A stretch of 64,000 nucleotides of DNA, taken from positions 186,001-250,000 of the forward strand of contig NZ_JABTTS010000003.1 in assembly GCF_018638295.1 (NCBI RefSeq), written 5' to 3'. The first letter of the stretch is position 1. Each line of letters opens with the position of its first letter. A program made the translations under genes and the position numbers. The DNA comes from Streptomyces sp. CHD11 (lineage in GTDB: Bacteria; Actinomycetota; Actinomycetes; Streptomycetales; Streptomycetaceae). This document shows, in pieces, positions 24,243 to 32,975 of the stretch. A model generated the notes under the pieces. It worked only from the letters and a program-made list of their open reading frames with translations, did not search any database and was not told the DNA's origin.

Positions 24243-25961
24243 TCAGTCCCAGGGCACGCGGAGGGCCAGCAGGGCGACGTCGTCGTCGTTGTCCGCGGGG
24301 CGCACCCGGCGGAGCAGCTGATCCGAGAAGGAGGCGAGGGGGCGGTGGGCGAGGGCCGCGGCATGCTGGCGCAAGCGGTCCAGACCGCTGTCGAGGGGCC
24401 GGCCGGGCGCCTCGACGAGGCCGTCCGTGTACAGCACCAGGGTGGATCCGGGCGGGAGCAGTGCCGTGGCGTCGGGACGCGGGAGGTTCGTCTGGGTGCC
24501 CAGCAGAATGCCGTGCCCGTCGGTGAGATAGGTCGCCAGGCCGTCCCGGCTGACCAGCAGGGGCGGAGGGTGCCCCCCGTTGGTCCAGGACAGCCGCCAG
24601 TGATTGTCCTCGGCCGCTTCGATACGGGCGAAGATCAAGGTCACCATGTCGACGTCGGTGATGTGGTGGATGGCCGCGTCGAGCCGCTCGACGATGCGGC
24701 TGGGAGGGTCCTGCTGGGACCAGGCATAGGCGCGGAGCATGTTGCGGACCTGTGCCATGCCGGCTGCCGCCTCCAGGTCGTGGCCCACGACGTCGCCGAT
24801 GGCCAGAGCGGTGGATGTGGGGGACAGCGGGAAGGCGTCGTACCAGTCGCCGCCGACATGTGAGGCGTCGGGTGCGGGAAGGTAGCGGACCGTCATCCGC
24901 AGGCCCGGGACACCCGGCATCTGGGGCAGCAGATGGGTCTGCATCGTCTCGGCGACTTTGCGCTGGCGCTGGTAGAGGCGGGCGTTGTCCAGGGCGAGGC
25001 CGGCGCGACGCGCGATGTCCTCGATCAGTGGAAGGTCCGCGGAGGCGAAGGTCTCCGGGTTCTCGGCGCGGCCCAGCGTCAGGGCGCCCAGGACGGCGCG
25101 TGTGCTGCGGATGGGCGCGATGGCCGCGGTGTGCATTCCGGTGGCCTTGAACAGGCGCCCCTGCTCGGCCGCGATCCCGGAATCCGGTGTCCCCTGGTAC
25201 GTCTGCGGGCCCGCCAGGGTGGAGGAGACGCCCCGCAGGGCTCTGGAGAGGGGCATGGGGGACTGCTGGGGAATCGGCGGCATCGGACCCTGGAGGTCCT
25301 CGTGCCGCACGAGGGTGTCACCGTCGGCGTGGACGACGACCGTCCGCCACACCTCGTCGCGCTCGGCGATCAGGTCGACGATCACCCAGTCGGCCAGCCG
25401 GGGCACGACCAGGGCCACCAGCCGGTCCAGCGCCTCGTCGGCGTCGAGGGTGGAGGTCAGCCGGGTGGTGGTCTCGGCCAGCAGGGCCAGCCGCTGCAGT
25501 TCCGACAGGGACTGGGACGTCCGCGGCGATGGTGCGAGGGGCGGCTGGGACGGCTCGGGAGTGTGGAAGACCACGAGCGTGCCGGTGCGGTGGTCACCGT
25601 AGTCGTACGGAGTGATCAGCCAGGAGATGAGCAGAACGGAGCCGTCGGCGGCCGCGAAGTAGTCCTCGTCGGCCTGGGCGGTGCGTCCGGAGTGGAAGGG
25701 CTGCCGCATGGCGCACTGGGTTCTCGGAATGGGCTGCCCGTGCGGTCCGCGGTGCAGCAGGTCGTGCGCGTCCTGCCCGAGGAGTTCCCCGGCGGTCCGG
25801 CCCAGCAGCCGCTCGGCCCGGCCGTTGACAGCGACGATGCAGCCCTCCTCGTCGACGACGTAGGCTCCGGCGCCGATGACCTCCAGCGCTCCGGTGAGCG
25901 CGGCCGAAGAGGCCGGCACGAGCGCTTCGTGAACGGGCTCCGTGTGTTCCGGCCCTGCCAT
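24243..25961 (-). CDS. PAS-GAF-PP2C (SpoIIE-like) protein phosphatase
   Basis: A 572-residue cytoplasmic signalling phosphatase. A PAS domain (about 20-135) contains V-V-D-E-E-G-C-I-V-A-V-N-G-R-A-E. A GAF domain (about 165-330) is followed by a short coiled linker. The SpoIIE-type PP2C domain (about 350-570) has V-G-G-D-W-Y-D-A-F (metal Asp), A-I-G-D-V-V-G-H-D and the terminal D-D-D-V-A-L-L motif. Family members dephosphorylate anti-anti-sigma factors in partner-switching pathways. Unlike many Streptomyces relatives it lacks the C-terminal anti-sigma-kinase (HATPase) domain. No anti-sigma or STAS gene is adjacent, so its target is unknown. Confidence 0.9.
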   Translation of the reverse strand: MAGPEHTEPVHEALVPASSAALTGALEVIGAGAYVVDEEGCIVAVNGRAERLLGRTAGELLGQDAHDLLHRGPHGQPIPRTQCAMRQPFHSGRTAQADEDYFAAADGSVLLISWLITPYDYGDHRTGTLVVFHTPEPSQPPLAPSPRTSQSLSELQRLALLAETTTRLTSTLDADEALDRLVALVVPRLADWVIVDLIAERDEVWRTVVVHADGDTLVRHEDLQGPMPPIPQQSPMPLSRALRGVSSTLAGPQTYQGTPDSGIAAEQGRLFKATGMHTAAIAPIRSTRAVLGALTLGRAENPETFASADLPLIEDIARRAGLALDNARLYQRQRKVAETMQTHLLPQMPGVPGLRMTVRYLPAPDASHVGGDWYDAFPLSPTSTALAIGDVVGHDLEAAAGMAQVRNMLRAYAWSQQDPPSRIVERLDAAIHHITDVDMVTLIFARIEAAEDNHWRLSWTNGGHPPPLLVSRDGLATYLTDGHGILLGTQTNLPRPDATALLPPGSTLVLYTDGLVEAPGRPLDSGLDRLRQHAAALAHRPLASFSDQLLRRVRPADNDDDVALLALRVPWD

Positions 25962-26287
25962 GGCGTCCTCCTCGCTGAGCGGGCCGGCGCACGCCGCCGG
26001 TCATGCCCGGCTGTGTGTGCCTCTCCCGATGGTTCGCCTTCCCCGTATGCCCCTCCGCGGGAACAATCCACGTTACCGGCGCTGTCGCCTCGCTCACCGG
26101 TTCGGCCGGCCACCGGTTTCGCCGGAGCCGATGCCCCGTGGGCCCCCGCCCGCCCCCGGAACGCGCTCGCCTCCTTCTCGTGCGATCTCGTGCGATCTTC
26201 ACACACCTGGATCAACCGGCACTGCGGGGCCGGTCGGCGGCGTGCACTGTCGTCTCATCAGTCATTCCCCTCCACGAAAGAGTGACG
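25962..26287. other. Divergent promoter region with a 10-bp tandem repeat
   Basis: 326 bases between the divergent phosphatase and hydrolase genes. The sequence TCTCGTGCGA occurs twice in tandem at 26176-26195, ending about 90 bases before the hydrolase start. No other structure or gene is evident. Confidence 0.45.
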
Positions 26288-27259
26288 ATGAAGCGCACAC
26301 GGCACAGCGCCACCCGGCGGACGCTCTCCCTGGCTCTCCTCCTCCCGGCCACCGCTCTGATAGCCGCCGGCCCCTCGCCGGCCTCCGAGAACGGGGAGGC
26401 GGCCGAGCCGCAGCGGAGCGCCAAGCCGACCGTCGTACTCGTGCACGGCTACTGGGCGGACTCCTCGGGCTGGAACGAAGTCGTCGAGAGCCTCCAGGCA
26501 CAGGGCTATCCGGTAGTGGCCACCGCCAACCCGCTGCGCAGCCTGTCCGGCGACTCCGAGTACCTCGCTGCCCGGCTCGAGGCGATCGAGGGACCGATCG
26601 TCCTCGCCGCCCACTCCTACGGCGGCGCTGTCATCACCAACGCCGCGGCCGGCAACCCGAACGTCGAGTCCCTCGTCTACATCGCCGGATTCGCTCCCGC
26701 CGAGGGCGAGTCCGCGTTCGAACTGGCGGCCAAGTACCCCGGCAGCCGTGTGACGGACGACCCCACGGCCCCCGTCCCCACCGCCCTGGACGCCGTCCCG
26801 CTCGGCGGCGACGCCGCGAACGTCGACCTGTACCTCAAGCCGGACAAGTTCAGCGACGTCTTCCTGAGTGACCGTCTCGAGAAGAGCCGCGCACGCGTAC
26901 TGGCTGCCTCGCAGCGGCCCGCGACCGCCCTCTCGGGCAGCGAACCGGGCAGGGCCGCGGCGTGGAAGACCATTCCGTCCTGGGCGCTCGTCCCCACCGA
27001 CGACCGCACGATCGGCACGGACAACCTGCGGTTCATGGCCGAGCGGGCCGGTTCCACGACCGTCGAGATCGACGCCCCGCACGCCGTGCTGGAGACCGAC
27101 CCGGACGAGGTCACCGACCTGATCCTGCGGGCCGCGCACGACGCACGGCCCGCCCTCGCCGCCACCGGTGCGGCCACGCAGAGCGCGGTACTCGGCGGCA
27201 CGGCGGTGCTCGCCGTGGCCGCGGGAGCGGCTCTCATGATCCGCGCCCGCCGCGCCTGA
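26288..27259 (+). CDS. Secreted alpha/beta-hydrolase with C-terminal anchor
   Basis: A 323-residue exported hydrolase. A Sec signal (hydrophobic ~13-30) precedes the alpha/beta-hydrolase core: V-L-V-H-G-Y-W-A-D (oxyanion, about 52), A-A-H-S-Y-G-G-A (nucleophile Ser, about 105) and a late A-P-H-A-V-L-E-T (His, about 261). The closest architecture is the EstC/hydroxynitrile-lyase-like esterase group. The C-terminus has a hydrophobic helix (about 296-317, A-V-L-G-G-T-A-V-L-A-V) and R-A-R-R-A, so the enzyme may stay membrane-bound after export. The start at 26288 places the signal directly at the N-terminus. Confidence 0.85.
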   Translation: MKRTRHSATRRTLSLALLLPATALIAAGPSPASENGEAAEPQRSAKPTVVLVHGYWADSSGWNEVVESLQAQGYPVVATANPLRSLSGDSEYLAARLEAIEGPIVLAAHSYGGAVITNAAAGNPNVESLVYIAGFAPAEGESAFELAAKYPGSRVTDDPTAPVPTALDAVPLGGDAANVDLYLKPDKFSDVFLSDRLEKSRARVLAASQRPATALSGSEPGRAAAWKTIPSWALVPTDDRTIGTDNLRFMAERAGSTTVEIDAPHAVLETDPDEVTDLILRAAHDARPALAATGAATQSAVLGGTAVLAVAAGAALMIRARRA

Positions 27260-27418
27260 CGGCGCCCGCCAGGTCGGCCGCACCGCCTCGGCCCGGGGCG
27301 TCGGAGCGGCAGCGCCCTCCGGCAGCGGCCCGGGTCCGTCTTGCCGTTCCGGCATGATGGCGTGCCGGAACGCGCAGGGCTGCGGAAGAATCCGGGTTCC
27401 CGGCAGAAGGAGCCCCTG

Positions 27419-28045
27419 ATGAGTACCACCGATGCGGCCAGGTTCTGGGACGGCGTCCACACGAACCGTCCGACGGTCGCCGATCCACGGCCGAACGCAC
27501 GTCTCACCGAAACGGTCGCAGGGCTGCCGGCCGGCGAGGTGCTGGACCTAGGGTGCGGCGCCGGTGGCGACGCGTTGTGGCTCGCCCGCCAGGGCTGGCA
27601 GGTGACCGCCGTCGACGTGTCGTCCGTGGCGGTCGAGCGCCTCACCCGGCTTGCGGTCGCCCAGGGCGTGGACGGCCGGATCAGCGCCCGGCGGCACGAT
27701 CTGCGCGTGTCCTTCCCGGACGGCCTGTTCGACCTCGTGTCCGTCCACTACCTGCACACTCCCCTCGACCTGGACCGGGCAGGCGTGTTGCGGTCGGCGG
27801 CACACAGCCTGCGGCCGGGCGGCCGTCTGCTGGTCGTCGACCACGGCTCGACCGCCCCGTGGTCGTGGAGTCGGGATCCCGGAGTCCGGTACCCCACCGC
27901 GCGGGAGGTCGCCGCGGACATGGCCCTGGACCCGCGGACGTGGACGGTGGAGAGGGCCGGGGCCCACACCAGGAACGCGACCGGACCGGACGGGCAGACC
28001 GCCGAGGTCACCGACCACGTACTGCTCGTCCTCCGCACCGCCTGA
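27419..28045 (+). CDS. Class I SAM-dependent methyltransferase
   Basis: A 208-residue methyltransferase. Motif I reads V-L-D-L-G-C-G-A-G-G-D (about 42), followed by V-T-A-V-D-V-S (about 63) with the acidic SAM-ribose ligand, and motif III in L-R-P-G-G-R-L-L-V-V-D. It resembles the short SAM methyltransferases related to tellurite-resistance TehB and thiopurine enzymes; substrate unknown. AAGGAG stands eight bases before ATG 27419. The DinB-family gene begins 27 bases downstream, so the two are likely co-transcribed. Confidence 0.87.
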   Translation: MSTTDAARFWDGVHTNRPTVADPRPNARLTETVAGLPAGEVLDLGCGAGGDALWLARQGWQVTAVDVSSVAVERLTRLAVAQGVDGRISARRHDLRVSFPDGLFDLVSVHYLHTPLDLDRAGVLRSAAHSLRPGGRLLVVDHGSTAPWSWSRDPGVRYPTAREVAADMALDPRTWTVERAGAHTRNATGPDGQTAEVTDHVLLVLRTA

Positions 28046-28072
28046 TCCCGCGCCGCTCCACGAGGAGACCCC

Positions 28073-28573
28073 ATGCCTCCCGCCCCACCCCGCAGAAGCC
28101 GCAAGGACACCCCGCCGCCCCGCACGGGACACAGCGAGGCGGAAGTCCTTCGCGGGTTCCTCGACTACCTCCGCGAGTCGGTCGCCACGAAGGTCGAGAG
28201 CGCCCCCGAACCGCAGGTCCGCACCCCTGGAGTGCCGTCGGGCACCAACCTGCTCGGTCTGCTCCACCACCTCACGGCCGTCGAGCGGGCGACGTTCCTC
28301 GGTGACCGGGTCGCCGACTGGCAGGGAACCTTCCACGTCTCCCCCGAGGACGGTGTGGCGGATGTCGTCGCCCGCTACCGTGAGGCGGTCGCCCGGGCCG
28401 ACGAGGTGCTCGACGAGTGCGCCGATCTCGCCTCGCCCGTGCCGCGCCCCCGGCCCCACCGTGCTGCCCCCAGCGTGCGCTGGGCACTCACCCACATGAT
28501 CGAGGAGACCGGACGTCACGCCGGCCAGGCGGACATCCTCCGTGAACTCATCGACGGCGCGACCGGCCGCTGA
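28073..28573 (+). CDS. DinB/DUF664 family protein
   Basis: A 166-residue protein of the DinB/YfiT-like metalloenzyme fold (DUF664 group). Metal-binding histidines appear in L-L-G-L-L-H-H-L-T-A-V-E (about 63) and in H-M-I-E-E-T-G-R-H-A-G-Q-A-D (about 142). Some related actinobacterial proteins are bacillithiol- or mycothiol-dependent transferases, but this subgroup is uncharacterised. GAGGAG precedes ATG 28073. It follows the methyltransferase closely on the same strand. Confidence 0.85.
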   Translation: MPPAPPRRSRKDTPPPRTGHSEAEVLRGFLDYLRESVATKVESAPEPQVRTPGVPSGTNLLGLLHHLTAVERATFLGDRVADWQGTFHVSPEDGVADVVARYREAVARADEVLDECADLASPVPRPRPHRAAPSVRWALTHMIEETGRHAGQADILRELIDGATGR

Positions 28574-28614
28574 CCACCGCCCGGCATCCACGCCCGTGCG
28601 GCCACGCCCCACTC

Positions 28615-28643
28615 TTGACACGTTCACGCCTACCGCTTGTATG
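28615..28643 (+). promoter_or_regulatory. Candidate -35/-10 promoter of the LPMO gene
   Basis: TTGACA (28615-28620) and TGTATG (28638-28643) are separated by 17 bases, close to the vegetative sigma-70 pattern. The DasR-like site 28642-28653 overlaps the -10 box and probable start point. Confidence 0.5.
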
Positions 28644-28653
28644 GTCTAGGCCA
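28642..28653. promoter_or_regulatory. DasR-like (dre) site before the LPMO gene
   Basis: TGGTCTAGGCCA matches the core of the dre consensus (TGGTCTAGACCA) at 11 of 12 positions. DasR is the GntR-family N-acetylglucosamine-responsive regulator of chitin genes in Streptomyces. The overlap with the -10 box fits repression. Confidence 0.7.
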
Positions 28654-28845
28654 ACAGAACTCACCGCTCCGCTTCCGGAGTTGACCTGCGCGGACCCCGA
28701 CCACTTCCCCGCGAGGACGGTGAGAGCGCGCCACCTTCGCGCCTCTTGGCCCCACCCACGAGCGGTCGACCCGCCGCGTGCGGTCCCCCACCCATGACCC
28801 ACGACCACGCGCGCCCGGGGACGATCCGATGTGAAGGAGTTCCCC

Positions 28846-29364
28846 ATGCGTACCAGCAAGAAGACCGCCGCGCTGATCGGCGCGGCTCTCGCCCCCGTGG
28901 TCGCCGTCGCTCTGCCCGCCTCGTCGGCGAGCGCGCACGGCTACATCTCCGATCCGCCCAGCCGTCAGGCCCAGTGTGCCGCGGGCACCGTCTCCTGCGG
29001 GGACATCACCTACGAACCGCAGAGCGTCGAAGGGCCCAAGGGACTGACCAGTTGCAGCGGTGGCAACAGCCGCTTCGACGAACTGGACGACGACAGCCGG
29101 GGCTGGACGGTCACGCCCGTCGCCCGGAACACGACGTTCTCCTGGCGGCTCACGGCCCAGCACGCGACCAGCACCTGGGAGTACTACGCCGGCGGTCAGC
29201 GGATCGCGCTGTTCGACGACGGCGGAGCCAAACCCGGGGAGGTGGTGAACCACCAGGTCGACTTCGGCGGTCTCACCGGACAGCAGAAGGTCCTCGCCGT
29301 CTGGAACGTGGCCGACACCACCAACGCGTTCTACGCCTGTATCGACGTCAACGTCGGCGGCTGA
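28846..29364 (+). CDS. Small AA10 lytic polysaccharide monooxygenase (chitin type)
   Basis: A 172-residue secreted copper enzyme of family AA10. After the signal peptide (cleavage after A-S-A-S-A, residue 30) the mature protein begins with His31 in H-G-Y-I-S-D-P-P-S-R, the N-terminal copper-brace residue. The second brace His is in T-A-Q-H-A-T-S, and the axial Phe is in N-A-F-Y-A-C-I-D-V. Such small single-domain AA10 enzymes usually oxidise chitin. No binding module is attached. GAAGGAG precedes the start. The promoter carries a DasR-like site, supporting a chitin role. Confidence 0.92.
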   Translation: MRTSKKTAALIGAALAPVVAVALPASSASAHGYISDPPSRQAQCAAGTVSCGDITYEPQSVEGPKGLTSCSGGNSRFDELDDDSRGWTVTPVARNTTFSWRLTAQHATSTWEYYAGGQRIALFDDGGAKPGEVVNHQVDFGGLTGQQKVLAVWNVADTTNAFYACIDVNVGG

Positions 29365-29381
29365 CCACCGGGCCGGGCGGC

Positions 29382-29410
29382 TCCCGGGGACGGCCACCCC
29401 GTCCCCGGGA
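29382..29410. terminator. Hairpin terminator after the LPMO gene
   Basis: Twelve-base arms TCCCGGGGACGG (29382-29393) and its exact complement (29399-29410) with a 5-base loop, 17 bases after the stop codon. Confidence 0.8.
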
Positions 29411-29616
29411 CCGCCGCCCACCGCGCGCACGCGTCGGCCGATCACGCCGGCGCGCCACCCGTCCGGTCCTCCCGCATGCCCCTCCGCCACCGACCGGCGG
29501 CAGGTGAGCCGGTACCGCGCACCCGGCCCGCGAACCCTCTGGCCGGCCCCGGCCTCCTGCGCGGGGAGAAGCGACGCGTCCGGCCGGGTGGGGGCCGGGT
29601 TCCGTACCCTGGCTGC

Positions 29617-30519
29617 ATGCGCATGCGCCCCACGTTGAGCTGGACCCCCGCCGACGGCCTGCCGCCGGGCACCACGGACCTGGAACCGGTCGCCGACGCG
29701 CTGCGCCCCGGCGGTGTGCTGGTATTGACCGGGGCGGGTATCTCCACCGAGTCGGGCATCCCCGACTACCGGGGCGAGGGCGGGAGCCTGACCCGCCACA
29801 CGCCGATGACCTACCAGGACTTCACCGGCAGCGACCGGGCCCGGCGCCGGTACTGGGCGCGCAGCCACCTCGGCCGGCGCACCTTCGTCCGCGCCCGGCC
29901 GAATTCCGGACACCGGGCCGTGGCCGCCTTCGAGCGGCACGGCCTGCTCTCGGGCGTGATCACCCAGAACGTCGACGGTCTGCACCAGGCCGCGGGCAGC
30001 CAGGGCGTCGTGGAACTCCACGGTGGCCTGGAGCGGGTCGTCTGCCTCTCCTGCGGCGCCCTGAGCCCGCGCGCCGAACTGGCGGCGCGGCTGGAGGAGG
30101 CCAACGCGGGCTTCGCGCCCGTGGCCGCCGGGATCAACCCGGACGGTGACGCCGACCTCAGCGACGAGCAGGTCGGGGACTTCCGGGTGGTGCCCTGCAC
30201 GGTGTGCGGCGGCATCCTCAAACCGGATGTGGTGTTCTTCGGTGAGAACGTACCGCCGCAGCGGGTCGAGCACTGCCGCGCCCTGGTCAGCGAGGCGTCC
30301 GCGCTGCTCGTCCTCGGGTCCTCGCTGACCGTGATGTCCGGGCTGAGGTTCGTCCGCCAGGCCGCCTTGGCCGGCACACCGGTACTGATCGTCAACCGGG
30401 ACCCCACCCGCGGCGACCGCCACGCCCTCAGCCGGGTCGCGCTCCCCCTGGGAGACGCGCTCGGCACGGTTGCCGAGCGGCTGGGCATTTCTCCCGTCGC
30501 CGACCGGACGGTGGCCTGA
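29617..30519 (+). CDS. Sir2-family NAD-dependent protein deacylase
   Basis: A 300-residue sirtuin that removes acyl groups from lysines using NAD. Diagnostic motifs are T-G-A-G-I-S-T-E-S-G-I-P (about 43), T-Q-N-V-D-G-L-H (about 111) and the catalytic His in V-E-L-H-G (about 134). A zinc site is formed by C-L-S-C (about 144) and C-T-V-C (about 198), and V-V-F-F-G-E lies near 208. It is slightly longer than the typical CobB enzyme and resembles the second, larger Streptomyces sirtuin class. Start 29617 lies in a doublet of ATGs (29617 and 29623) with no strong ribosome site, so either is possible. Confidence 0.9.
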   Translation: MRMRPTLSWTPADGLPPGTTDLEPVADALRPGGVLVLTGAGISTESGIPDYRGEGGSLTRHTPMTYQDFTGSDRARRRYWARSHLGRRTFVRARPNSGHRAVAAFERHGLLSGVITQNVDGLHQAAGSQGVVELHGGLERVVCLSCGALSPRAELAARLEEANAGFAPVAAGINPDGDADLSDEQVGDFRVVPCTVCGGILKPDVVFFGENVPPQRVEHCRALVSEASALLVLGSSLTVMSGLRFVRQAALAGTPVLIVNRDPTRGDRHALSRVALPLGDALGTVAERLGISPVADRTVA

Positions 30520-30684
30520 ACAGGGGCGCGGCGGCCGGATCGCCGAAGTCGTCGAGGGCTGCCGGCCCCCGACCGGCACCGGCCGCCCGGCTGCCGCACC
30601 AGCCACTCAGCGGTCCGCCGACCCGGGAGGGACCGGGCCGGCCGAGCCGGCCGGGTGCGGTGCGGTCGCCCAGGTGAGGTGAGG

Positions 30685-31170
30685 TCATCCCGCGGCGGCC
30701 AGGCGGCGCCGGAGTTCCTCCTCCGTCACATCCTCCAGATGGGTCAGGAAGACCCACATGTGGCCCGAAGGATCCCTGAGGATGACGGTGCGGTCCCCGT
30801 GGAACATGTCCGTCGGCGGCTGGAGGATCTCCGCCCCGGCGGCCGCCGCCCGCTCCGCCAGACGGTCGACGTCCGGCACGAAGACATGCAGCGCGACGGA
30901 GGTCCCCCCGCCGAGGGAGACCGGGGCGGCGAAGGCGCCGGCCTCCGCCTCGTCGGTACTGGCGTCCCCCAGCATCAGCACCGACCGGCCGACGGTGATC
31001 TCGGCGTGCAGGACCCCGCCGCCCGGAGCATCGACCCTGAAGTCCTCGTGGGCGCCGAACGCCCGCTGGTAGAAGCCGATCGCCGCGGCGGCGTCGTCGA
31101 CCATGATGTGCGGGATCACGGCATGCCGGTAGCGGTCGGGGATCTCGGTGTGCGCTGTGCGCCCGCCCAT
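30685..31170 (-). CDS. VOC/glyoxalase-like family protein
   Basis: A 161-residue protein of the vicinal oxygen chelate fold, PhnB/YdfO-like group. It has A-V-I-P-H-I-M-V-D-D-A-A-A-A-I-G-F-Y at the start, paired beta-alpha-beta-beta-beta halves, D-V-D-R-L-A-E-R-A-A-A-A-G-A in the second half, and a final R-D-P-S-G-H-M-W. Members range from metal-dependent dioxygenases and glyoxalases to binding proteins; substrate unknown. The start at 31170 has GAGGT five bases upstream. It stands apart from its neighbours. Confidence 0.87.
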   Translation of the reverse strand: MGGRTAHTEIPDRYRHAVIPHIMVDDAAAAIGFYQRAFGAHEDFRVDAPGGGVLHAEITVGRSVLMLGDASTDEAEAGAFAAPVSLGGGTSVALHVFVPDVDRLAERAAAAGAEILQPPTDMFHGDRTVILRDPSGHMWVFLTHLEDVTEEELRRRLAAAG

Positions 31171-31281
31171 GGTGAACCTCCTCGGAACGGCGCCGGCGGT
31201 CGGTTCCGCGGCCCTGCGGTGAACGTAGGACCTCAAGTCCGGTTCAGGTCAAGCGTGGAAGGTGCCGCGAACCCGGAGGCG

Positions 31282-31437
31282 TCAGCTGACCAGCACCCAG
31301 AGCAGCAGGGTGAACAGCAGAGCGAACACGAGCAGCGCCGGCGCCCCGAGGATCAGCGCGAACAGCCCCCACCGGGTCCGCCCCGCCGGAACAGCCGTCT
31401 CCGTCGACCGGGTTGCCCCGTCCTGTACTGACCCCAT
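31282..31437 (-). CDS. Small single-helix membrane protein (51 aa)
   Basis: Starting from ATG 31437 this is a 51-residue protein with a polar, Thr-rich head and a long hydrophobic C-terminal half (G-L-F-A-L-I-L-G-A-P-A-L-L-V-F-A-L-L-F-T). GGGAG lies upstream. I do not recognise it; it looks like one of the short membrane peptides common in Streptomyces. Confidence 0.5.
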   Translation of the reverse strand: MGSVQDGATRSTETAVPAGRTRWGLFALILGAPALLVFALLFTLLLWVLVS

Positions 31438-31627
31438 ACGTCCCACTCCCGTCGAAGCGCTGCCCGTGTACGTCGATTCTGTCAGCCGAACGGCGACCGG
31501 ATCGCCCGAACGCCCGCACACGAGGCGCAGTTCGGCGGAACGCCGATCAGAGCCGTGAGGCGTCGCCTGCCTCCCACGTCACACCGAGGCCGGCCGACCG
31601 GGTCCCGGGCGGGGCACCCATGCGCGT

Positions 31628-31999
31628 TCACTCCAGGTCGAAGGCGCGGCGGGCTCGTTCGATCTCGGGCAGGTGGGCGGCCGCCCATTCCAGCAGTACC
31701 TCGACCGGCGGCCGCATGGTCTTGCCCAGCGGGGTGATCCGGTACTCGACCGCGACGGGGCGGGAACTGAGGAGCACGCGTTCGACGATCCCGTTGCGCT
31801 CGAGCCGCCGCAGGGTCGCGGTGAGCGACTTCTGCGTCACGGCCGGAATGGCGCGGCGCAGGTCGTTGAAACGGCAGGGCCGTTCACAGAGTTCACCCAG
31901 AACACTCAGCGACCACTTGTCCAGCACCTGGTCGAGCAGTTCCCGGTGCGGTGGCGCGACCTCGAGCGCGCCGTCGTGTCTGTCGTCGGTATCCGTCAC
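31628..31999 (-). CDS. HxlR-family transcription regulator
   Basis: A 123-residue winged-helix regulator of the HxlR family (formaldehyde-, quinone- or redox-responsive regulators). It has the family run L-D-K-W-S-L-S-V-L-G-E-L, R-F-N-D-L-R-R-A-I-P-A-V-T-Q-K-S-L (recognition helix) and V-E-Y-R-I-T-P-L-G. The expected near-N-terminal Cys is not present before the HTH, so thiol sensing of the HypR type is unlikely. A GTG start at 31999 is chosen because AAGGAG stands upstream and the protein then has family length. It is divergent from a RidA-family gene and probably controls it. Confidence 0.87.
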   Translation of the reverse strand: MTDTDDRHDGALEVAPPHRELLDQVLDKWSLSVLGELCERPCRFNDLRRAIPAVTQKSLTATLRRLERNGIVERVLLSSRPVAVEYRITPLGKTMRPPVEVLLEWAAAHLPEIERARRAFDLE

Positions 32000-32078
32000 G
32001 ATACTTGGTCTCCTTGAAGTGTCCTGCGTCCACCAGATATCAAATGTATACCTGCAAGCACCAACCGAGGAGACTCCT

Positions 32079-32489
32079 GTGTCCGTCCGTCGTTTCACCC
32101 CCGAAGGCATGATGCGCCCCACGCCGTACGCGCATGTCGCCGTCGGCACCGGCACCCGTCACGTCCATGTGAGCGGCCAGGTGGCCCGTACCGCGGACGG
32201 GTCCCCCGTCGCCCCGGGCGACCTGGCCGGGCAGGTCGCGCACGCACTGCGGAACACCGCCACGGGCCTCGCGGGAGCGGGCGCGTCGTTCGACGACGTG
32301 CTGCGCCTGACGTTCTATGTCACCGACTGGGCCCCCGAGAAGATCGGTGACTTCATGGCGGGGGTCGAGCAGGTGGCACAGGAGATCGGACTGCCGGTGC
32401 CGCTCCCCCCGTCGTCACTGATCGGGGTCGACTACCTCTTCGAGCCCGACGTGCTGGTCGAGGTGGAGGCGACCGCCATCCTCGATTGA
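32079..32489 (+). CDS. RidA/YjgF-family protein
   Basis: A 136-residue protein of the Rid family, which typically hydrolyses reactive enamine/imine intermediates or acts on related metabolites. It has the trimer-fold features H-V-H-V-S-G-Q-V-A-R, a V-L-R-L-T-F-Y-V-T-D strand and a C-terminal V-L-V-E-V-E-A-T-A segment. The catalytic Arg of canonical RidA (in the C-R-V-E type strand) is not evident, so it may belong to a divergent Rid subgroup. It uses a GTG start with GAGGAGA ahead. It is divergent from an HxlR regulator across a short A/T-rich promoter. Confidence 0.85.
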   Translation: MSVRRFTPEGMMRPTPYAHVAVGTGTRHVHVSGQVARTADGSPVAPGDLAGQVAHALRNTATGLAGAGASFDDVLRLTFYVTDWAPEKIGDFMAGVEQVAQEIGLPVPLPPSSLIGVDYLFEPDVLVEVEATAILD

Positions 32490-32624
32490 GGGCCCGTCGG
32501 GACACCTCGAACGCGTCTTTACTCTTTCTTTGCAACGCGGTCCGTCCCCGCATCGTCTCTCCGCACGATCCATCACCCAGCCCGCCGGATCACGTGCGGG
32601 CGGACCGAGGAAAGAGAGCGATTC

Positions 32625-32975
32625 ATGCGCCGAACCGTCCTGAGTGCCGCGGCACTCGCGTGCACAGCCGTACTGGCGAGCGCGATGCCCGCGTTCGCCG
32701 ACGACCCCTCCCCCGTTCCCGACACCAAGGTGGCGGAGAGCGCGACGCCGACCCCGGCCCAGGAAGCGGCCCCGGAGGACGGTGAGCCGGCCCCGGCGGA
32801 GGACGCCGGCGGAGTCACCGTCGTACCCAGGGGCGCGCCCGACACCGGTACCGCTCCGGCGTCGGCGGAGTCCGGCGGCGACGGCGCGCTGATCGGCGGG
32901 GGTGCCGCCGCGGTGCTCGCCGGCGGGGGTGCGGCGGTCTTCCTCGTTCGGCGTCGGCGGGCGACAGCGGAATGA
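32625..32975 (+). CDS. Probable sortase substrate with PDTG sorting signal
   Basis: A 116-residue exported protein. A signal peptide (cleavage near A-F-A, residue 25) leads into an acidic, Pro/Ala/Glu-rich mature region. The C-terminus has the layout of a sorting signal: G-A-P-D-T-G (residues 70-75), a hydrophobic stretch (about 88-108) and a positive tail (R-R-R-R, 109-112). The motif differs from LPxTG and LAxTG. The sortase gene overlaps its end by four bases (ATGA), so the two are translationally coupled and probably enzyme and substrate. The ribosome site (GAAAGAGAG) is good. Confidence 0.75.
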   Translation: MRRTVLSAAALACTAVLASAMPAFADDPSPVPDTKVAESATPTPAQEAAPEDGEPAPAEDAGGVTVVPRGAPDTGTAPASAESGGDGALIGGGAAAVLAGGGAAVFLVRRRRATAE

